Made by a program: the position numbers and the translations under genes. A stretch of DNA of 64,000 bases, from NCBI GenBank assembly GCA_022818135.1, contig JAFMSR010000014.1, forward strand, positions 39,761,708 through 39,825,707, in the 5' to 3' direction. Source of the DNA: Saxidomus purpurata. Lineage: Eukaryota; Mollusca; Bivalvia; Venerida; Veneridae. Shown here one piece after another: positions 58,380 through 64,000 of the stretch (position 1 is the stretch's first letter; each line of letters starts with the position of its first letter). A model generated the notes under the pieces. The model worked only from the letters and a program-made list of their open reading frames with translations, searched no databases and was not told the DNA's origin.

Positions 58380-59249
58380 TTACTAATGAAAGTCCATTGC
58401 TATTTCCTCTTAGTCTTAACTATGTCTGATTATCTATGACCTACATACAAAAAGCAAGTAGCTAGAAAACAAGTGTCTTTCAATCGCAATTTAGTAAGAC
58501 AGCCTTGATGTATAGCTTGAGTTTTACAGCGACAGACCATCCCATTGAGCAATTCATTTAAGAAAACATACAAGGCAAGGATATACGGAGAGCACGCACA
58601 TAATGTTTCCTGAAGCTTCTGGTGGGAAATGATAGCGTATGGTGTAATTAATGTTACTTGAGAAAATCTTCTGTTCGAATCTTTAAGTTATAGATGTATT
58701 ACCATGGTATGTTTTTGTAAATTTACTTTTATATTAAAACTACTGACTGATTTTTGTAACTCGTTTACATGCTATAATATATCAACATCGCCGCTTTTCG
58801 ACTCAAGTTTACACTTGTTTTTATCAAATGTGAAAAAATATGTAGAAAACCATGTTTAATTTCCAGATAGTGAAGATATATTAAACAAGCCATTACAATG
58901 ATTTGGTTTCCCCTACCGGGAAGGTTAAGAAAAATATGTTGGAAAAGACAGGTACAACTCTTTTTGGAATTAATTTTGGAAGGAGTAAATTTTCTTTTAG
59001 CAAGGGGGTTTTAATTTCTTAATTAAAATAAATTCTGACCACTTGTACCAAAACAGAACGTTATATAAGTTTCTATAGATATTGTAAAGGGATAACAGCT
59101 TATCTTGCTCTACGTAAAGTATCTTAAGCTTCATACTACTGTAAAAGAATTCTCTGTCTCCTTTTACAAAATAAGCTGGACATCGACTTGCTGTTTTACT
59201 TTTATCTCGTAGTACACCGTATTAATATCATACACTAGAGATATTTATT
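58380..59249 (+). repeat. Paralogous non-coding block A, copy 2
   Basis: Partner of 48780-49555: AAGTGTCTTTCAATCGCAAT, GACAGACCATCCCATTGAGC, AATTCATTTAAGAAAACATAC, ATGGTGTAATTAATGTTACTT, TTCTGTTCGAATCTTT. Confidence 0.65.
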
Positions 59250-59350
59250 ATTTCCGTAGAAGACAGTGGTAATGAAAAAAAATCACGATGTTATTGCCGT
59301 GATCTCGTTACGTTTTATGTGCGAGTAGGTGGCAGAAGGAGGAAGACAAT
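59250..59350 (+). other. Conserved ~100-bp core B, copy 2
   Basis: TTCCGTAGAAGACAGTGGTA, TCACGATGTTATTGCCGTG, ATCTCGTTACGTTTTATG, GTGGCAGAAGGAGGAAGACA. See the copy at 49556. Confidence 0.55.
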
Positions 59351-60039
59351 TTAATCGAAGGAAACGACTAAAGTGACTTCATGTGTTCGGTGCATATAAA
59401 GTATTCTTAATTGATTTGATCTCATGATCTATTGGTTGACCCTTTTTTTTAGGTATTTCAAAACTCGTCTCACATGCGTTTTACATAATTTCAGATTCGC
59501 TGAGCATAATAACACATATCTGGGCCTTTATTACTCTTGTATTACTTTGATCCCATTTGTGTTTAATTTAGAAGTCAGTGCATTTCCCTTGTTAGTTTAT
59601 TCTTAAAAGTAGGACTATTTATTGCTTATCGCTTATCTAGCCTGGTCAATGGTATGTTTTCTGACTTTTCCACTGCACCATTAGCTTACAACTCATCAAC
59701 GATTTATAGTTTTTCCCCAAAACCTTAACAGCTTCCACACTGCTTACAAACATGGTGATTCAAAACTAGTTATGGCCAAGTCCAAACAGGATCGTTGTGG
59801 GATGGAACAAAGATTTATGTCAGAATTCAACACTATATTAAAAACATGTCTTTTCCGGCGTTCCAACTCTTTGAAGTTATAATTCTAGAACATGAAATTT
59901 AGTAAAATTTTCTGCGCTTTCCTATACGTTCAATGCGCGCTTCTTTGCTTCCCTACGGTTTTCGTTCATAGAAAGTCAAGACAGAGACATAGAGAGAATT
60001 CGAATAAATAAAGCATTTTATTGTCAATAAAATGTCAAG
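59351..60039. other. No gene seen
   Basis: AT-rich spacer. Confidence 0.5.
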
Positions 60040-60310
60040 ACTATTAATTCGTGATCCTAAAAGTCTGCTTAATGATTTGTAAAGGATTTCAAGCAGGACG
60101 AATAAAGGGCAAACAAATGTCTGTATACGGCTATTAAAAAGACATTTTTGGTGTATAACCTTGTTTTCTCGCCTTCAGACCATCCCATAGTGCAGTTCAT
60201 AGAAGCCTCAATCTGAGGATGTAGTGAGAACACGCACGTATCTGGAAACTGTAATGGGAAATCTTATAGCTTATGGCTTCTTTTAATAGAATGTAATTGA
60301 GAAAATGTTG
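60040..60310 (+). repeat. Paralogous non-coding block A, diverged copy 3
   Basis: TCAGACCATCCCATAGTGCA, GTTCATAGAAGCCTCAATC and GAACACGCACGTATCTGGAAA, then AATGTAATTGAGAAAATGTTG, follow the order in copies 1 and 2. Confidence 0.45.
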
Positions 60311-61089
60311 TATTTGACTTTATAAAGTATTTCTAATATCTTGAAATTTAGAAGCACACGATGCTTTCTTTCAGTAACATATGTTTATCATGGGTTCTGG
60401 CCGTCGTAGTTCATTCACATTATCAAATCTGAAACTCAAAGAAATGGTTCTACGTTTGTTTTCATATTTTGAATCATCTGCTTGGTAAAATGAGACAAAT
60501 AGACTACCTTTCATAGGAGAAATGATTTTATACATAATGCGTTTCAAATATATTATATACTAGTAGTATATACAAGTCAACATTTACTAATACACTGCCA
60601 ACATGCATTGTAACTACGAAAAACTTGAAGTTCTAATATTAAAAAGAAAACAGAAACTTGTTTTATCTTAGAATACGTATGTAACGAGTTTCATAGCAAT
60701 AGAGATAGCGAGTGTGATCTTTCATTACTATCACTGGTAATACAGCCGTGGTATTACAATATTCTATGACTCGTGAGAGTCGAAACGTTGGTTGTTAAAT
60801 AAAAGATAAAAAAAAATCCCTGAGTTGATCATGTTTTCGACTCCCTTTATATATTACATTAATATTTTGTGAAGATTAAAGTAGCTATAGACACTTGCTG
60901 CTACATTTGTACCAAACGAATGTTAAAGGAAACAGTCAATTGTTTCTGTATTTAAGACGTATTGCAATGGAACCTTACATACATCTGGCTAAAAACATAA
61001 TAGTTGTACAAAACTGTCTGGGTACTGAAGTCAGGTAAACCAAACTCCTTAATTTTTCAATTTTTGTAAGGAATCAGTATGCATGGCAG
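60311..61089. other. No gene seen
   Basis: AT-rich. A short palindrome-like TATACTAGTAGTATATA is near 60555. Confidence 0.5.
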
Positions 61090-61165
61090 TCATACTTGGG
61101 TCTTGGCAAGTTCACCAGGTGAGATATCCCAGGGTCGGCCGGGATTTAAACAATCTAACTGATGA
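61090..61165 (+). repeat. Short paralogous block G, copy 2
   Basis: Partner of 48175-48255. Here it contains CACCAGGTGAGAT, which resembles a splice donor, but the partner has AGGGGAG at that place. Confidence 0.5.
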
Positions 61166-61250
61166 TGACCTTACAGACATGACACAGCTGAATAATAGAT
61201 TTGTATGAAATTGTTTTCTCCATCGCTTCAATCGCCGAGATTTTGTTCTG

Positions 61251-61509
61251 GGGTCGTATTCCAGTAGCATCTTAAGTGATTTCTTACGTATTTTAACTTA
61301 AGTCCAAAATTTGTAATCATCATCATCCTCTCAAAAGTGATCGATTGTATGTAATTTTAACATCATTATAGAAAATGGTCATGGAAGATTTAAGAAATGT
61401 TCAACATGCTGCAATGCACATTCACTTTTTTAAGTTATCTTCTTAAGGAAATTGTTAATTTTAAGGAAAATCTTAAGATTTGACTTAAGATGCTACTGGA
61501 ATATGACCC
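61251..61509. mobile_element. MITE with PIF/Harbinger-like ends
   Basis: Inverted ends of about 28 bp: GGGTCGTATTCCAGTAGCAT then CTTAAGT on the left, and ACTTAAGATGCTACTGGAAT then ATGACCC on the right, one mismatch. Flanked by a CTG direct duplication (61248-61250, 61510-61512), the three-base size typical of Harbinger-type transposases. 259 bp, no open frame, CTTAAG words repeated inside. Confidence 0.8.
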
Positions 61510-61512
61510 CTG

Positions 61513-64000
61513 GTATGCAAATCGTTTTGAATTCACAGAAATGACCGTTGTGAATAGTAAATAATGATGACATACTTCTTCTGTTCCAGGGTTTAGTACT
61601 TACAGTATTATTATACTCAAACCCAATACTATATGTGAATAGCACGTATAAGAACTTCTAACGTAACATCTCGTTGTGAAAAATACAGTTTAAAAAGGTA
61701 ACCAAGTCAAAATATAACTCGGCATGAAATTGAAGAGCTTATTTACATAAACACACCGTTGAAAGCATTTTGAAGTAGGGTAAAATCAAGAAATGTTATG
61801 AGATGTTTAAGATTTAGTAAATTAGACACACTCCTTTTTCAAAATATAATTTTGATACCCCACTAACTAACTTGTTTGTCATGTTATGATGTAGGTTACC
61901 ATGTTTTAATATATTTTTGAAGCTGCCTTACGTAATTTAGCAGCAATATCTGCATTTAAATTCGATTACAGCAATACGACAGCACAGACTTAATGATCCT
62001 CCATGTTGGAAATTTTCAACTTCACATTTAATTCACCGAATTTAGAAATTCTTTCAACGGTGAGTTCCTCTTAACAAGTTCTTCAATATAATGCCATACT
62101 ATTTTCAAACCTGGCTTTCCCTATTGGATAACAGTGTTGAAGCTTACAAGATCTATGGACATTGTTTGTGGCCTGTTTTATTCCCTTTGCTTAAAGGATG
62201 TACGAGAGAGTAAATCGCGCATTCATCTACATTTACTGATCAATACAACATTTTTCTAAAAAATAAACTAAAACTTTCTAGATATAGCTAGCATGAACTT
62301 AAATTAATACGACATATTTTTCTTTGAAAAGGTTGAGAAATTTAAGAAAAACAGACGCTTCAACACCCACGAGTTAAAAACGTTACAACATGCATCAAAG
62401 CAAACTCTCGCGTTATGTATGTGCAAAACGTTCGGAAATATGCAAATTATGTTGCGTCATTCTTAAGTTCATCTTCAATATTAGCTCTGCTTGTGCCCTT
62501 TTTCTCAATATTTTTTCTTCAATTTTGCTGTAGTTCAATGTGAAATACCCAATATGGTAATCCTACAATCCTCGTCACTTATACTTCTGAGAAGTTATTG
62601 CTCATAAATCCCAGCGTGATATAAGACAATTACCGATACGAGTAGGTGGCATAATACGGAAAACACTCAGTGACTTATTTCAATGCTCAGAAAAATCATA
62701 GACTCTATTTGTTTATTCAACTCTTTGACACCGGAACTTTATTACAAAAAGAAAACATATTTACAATCTTATAAAAAATCTTATTTAAGGCCTTGGGGTG
62801 AGAAATAAATGCACATGAAACGTGCAAGGACATTTTGAACGTAAGTTAATCTTCACTAAATTAAGTGAATATACTGCTTTTGTCTCTTTTGACGTGACGA
62901 TCTCCTACCTTGTCGTAATCCCTAAGTCCTATTGACTTAATAATAACAAATCACTTATTGGACCGGTCCATTAAAACAGAAATATCGGTTAAACTGTCGA
63001 CTTGAACTATTAACCTAGACGTACACGAACAATTGTTTCTTAATATCTAAGTAACTGTTGCAAACACGAGAGGAAATTAATTTATGCTCATTTCCCAAAA
63101 GAATAAAAAAACTCACAAGGATGCTAGCAAATGTAATAAAGCATTGTATCTTAATCATTATATATATCAAATCATAGCTTTCATATGTCTTTATTATTTA
63201 ACCAGTCTGGTCTATTTCGATCACTGCTGGTTAATAAATCAGTAAAAAGTACATCATTAGTCCAGTATGATTATAGTACAAGTACGATGGATTCGTGTTC
63301 CTATTTGCAAGATGTTGTGAATGATATTTTTTCGTTTTAATTGTCATGCCCTGTATATTGAGTCTTATGTTGGTGAGGGTTGTTATTGATGATGTTAAGA
63401 GATTACATAATTAGATCAACTTAAAATTCTTGTTACCGTTCTATCCGAATTGGATCGAGGAGGCGTTCAGAATCAGAGCTGATAGTTTCACCATTCTGTA
63501 GTGTCCGTACATTTTGTATAATCATAAAAGATTATAATCTACATGCATATAGTTTTCTTGTCAAAGAAATAGAGACGAAATATTCTTCAGGTTACTGAAA
63601 GAAATGATTTGAGTTGAAAAACATTTAATTGCAAAATATACATGTTCATAAGAAAGTACAAATTTACAAAGTTTGCAAAAGGGTTGGGCCACAAGTTCTA
63701 CTAACATTATAAATTGGCCCTCCCCCAAACACGATGTATTTACACACAATTGGTGACATATAAATTAACAGTTTATCAATAAACGTATTTATCATTTTAA
63801 TATTTAAAATTCGGTATTTCATGAATTAAAGTTAATTTTGAGAAAAATTATGTAAATAGTTGTCATTGATTATTATGAACATGGATGAATACAAAACAGA
63901 AAAAATAGAGAAAAATGAGAAAAAAACGAAATGATTAAGTAACAGCGAGTCTTACAAAAGATCACGGTGAAAGCCATCAAATAGGTCAGGTACAGGGAGT
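61513..64000. other. No gene seen
   Basis: AT-rich to the window end. Only a trace of core B (about 62630-62660, ACGAGTAGGTGGCA) is recognised. The open frame at 63561-63749 has no recognisable product. Confidence 0.5.

Noticed and set aside
61105..61125. Splice donor CACCAGGTGAGAT ending a coding exon
   Set aside because: The paralogous copy near 48205 has AGGGGAG instead and no shared frame leads into it.

Overview
The window looks like gene-poor, AT-rich intergenic DNA from a large metazoan genome, most likely a bivalve mollusc. The grounds are an intronless serotonin-type receptor, tRNA-derived SINEs, a molluscan-style non-LTR retrotransposon with a CAAAGTTT tail, several miniature transposon families, and repeats that open with a GAGGGCCATGATGGCCCT hairpin and end in GGACGGACGACGG. 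The bivalve assignment rests on my memory of such repeats and was not checked by a search. No bacterial features (operons, ribosome binding sites) are present. Most short open frames are chance or lie inside repeats.

Layout. 1-13.7 kb: no gene; a near-perfect 177-bp hairpin element (3.36-3.54 kb), a tandem array of ~140-bp units rich in TGACCTTGACC (4.05-5.17 kb), two SINE copies, two TA-flanked miniature elements and one degenerate GGACGG-type repeat. 13.80-15.53 kb, minus strand: the one convincing gene, a complete 576-residue class A amine receptor, closest in key residues to 5-HT1 receptors. 16-23.9 kb: a frameshifted mariner-type transposase remnant, a 1.2-kb tandem duplication, and a non-coding block that recurs at 38.2 kb. 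23.9-25.95 kb: a 20-bp minisatellite with a 121-bp higher-order period and long poly-C runs. 26-34.3 kb: miniature elements, three GGACGG-type repeats, an AT-rich TTTCGT palindrome cluster and a 72-bp tandem array. 32-42.5 kb: serially duplicated, diverged non-coding blocks in the same orientation. 43.3-46.4 kb, minus strand: a 5'-truncated, frameshifted LINE with reverse transcriptase, C-terminal zinc knuckle and a tandem 3' tail. 48-51 kb and 58-62.7 kb: further paired non-coding blocks, including a ~100-bp core that is far better conserved than its flanks. 51.7-53.6 kb: a composite GGACGG-type repeat carrying two separate tandem arrays. 55-61.5 kb: more miniature elements, including one with Harbinger-like ends, a 175-bp palindrome, and the inverted partner of a repeat at 30.2 kb.

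Function. Only the receptor has an assignable role: a G-protein-coupled receptor for a monoamine, probably serotonin, at the cell surface of neurons or other excitable or secretory cells. The rest reads as transposon-derived and duplicated non-coding DNA. The best candidate for an undescribed element is the set of collinear paralogous blocks at 32-62 kb, because no gene is visible in them and one core is strongly conserved. Identities were judged by eye and no alignment was computed.
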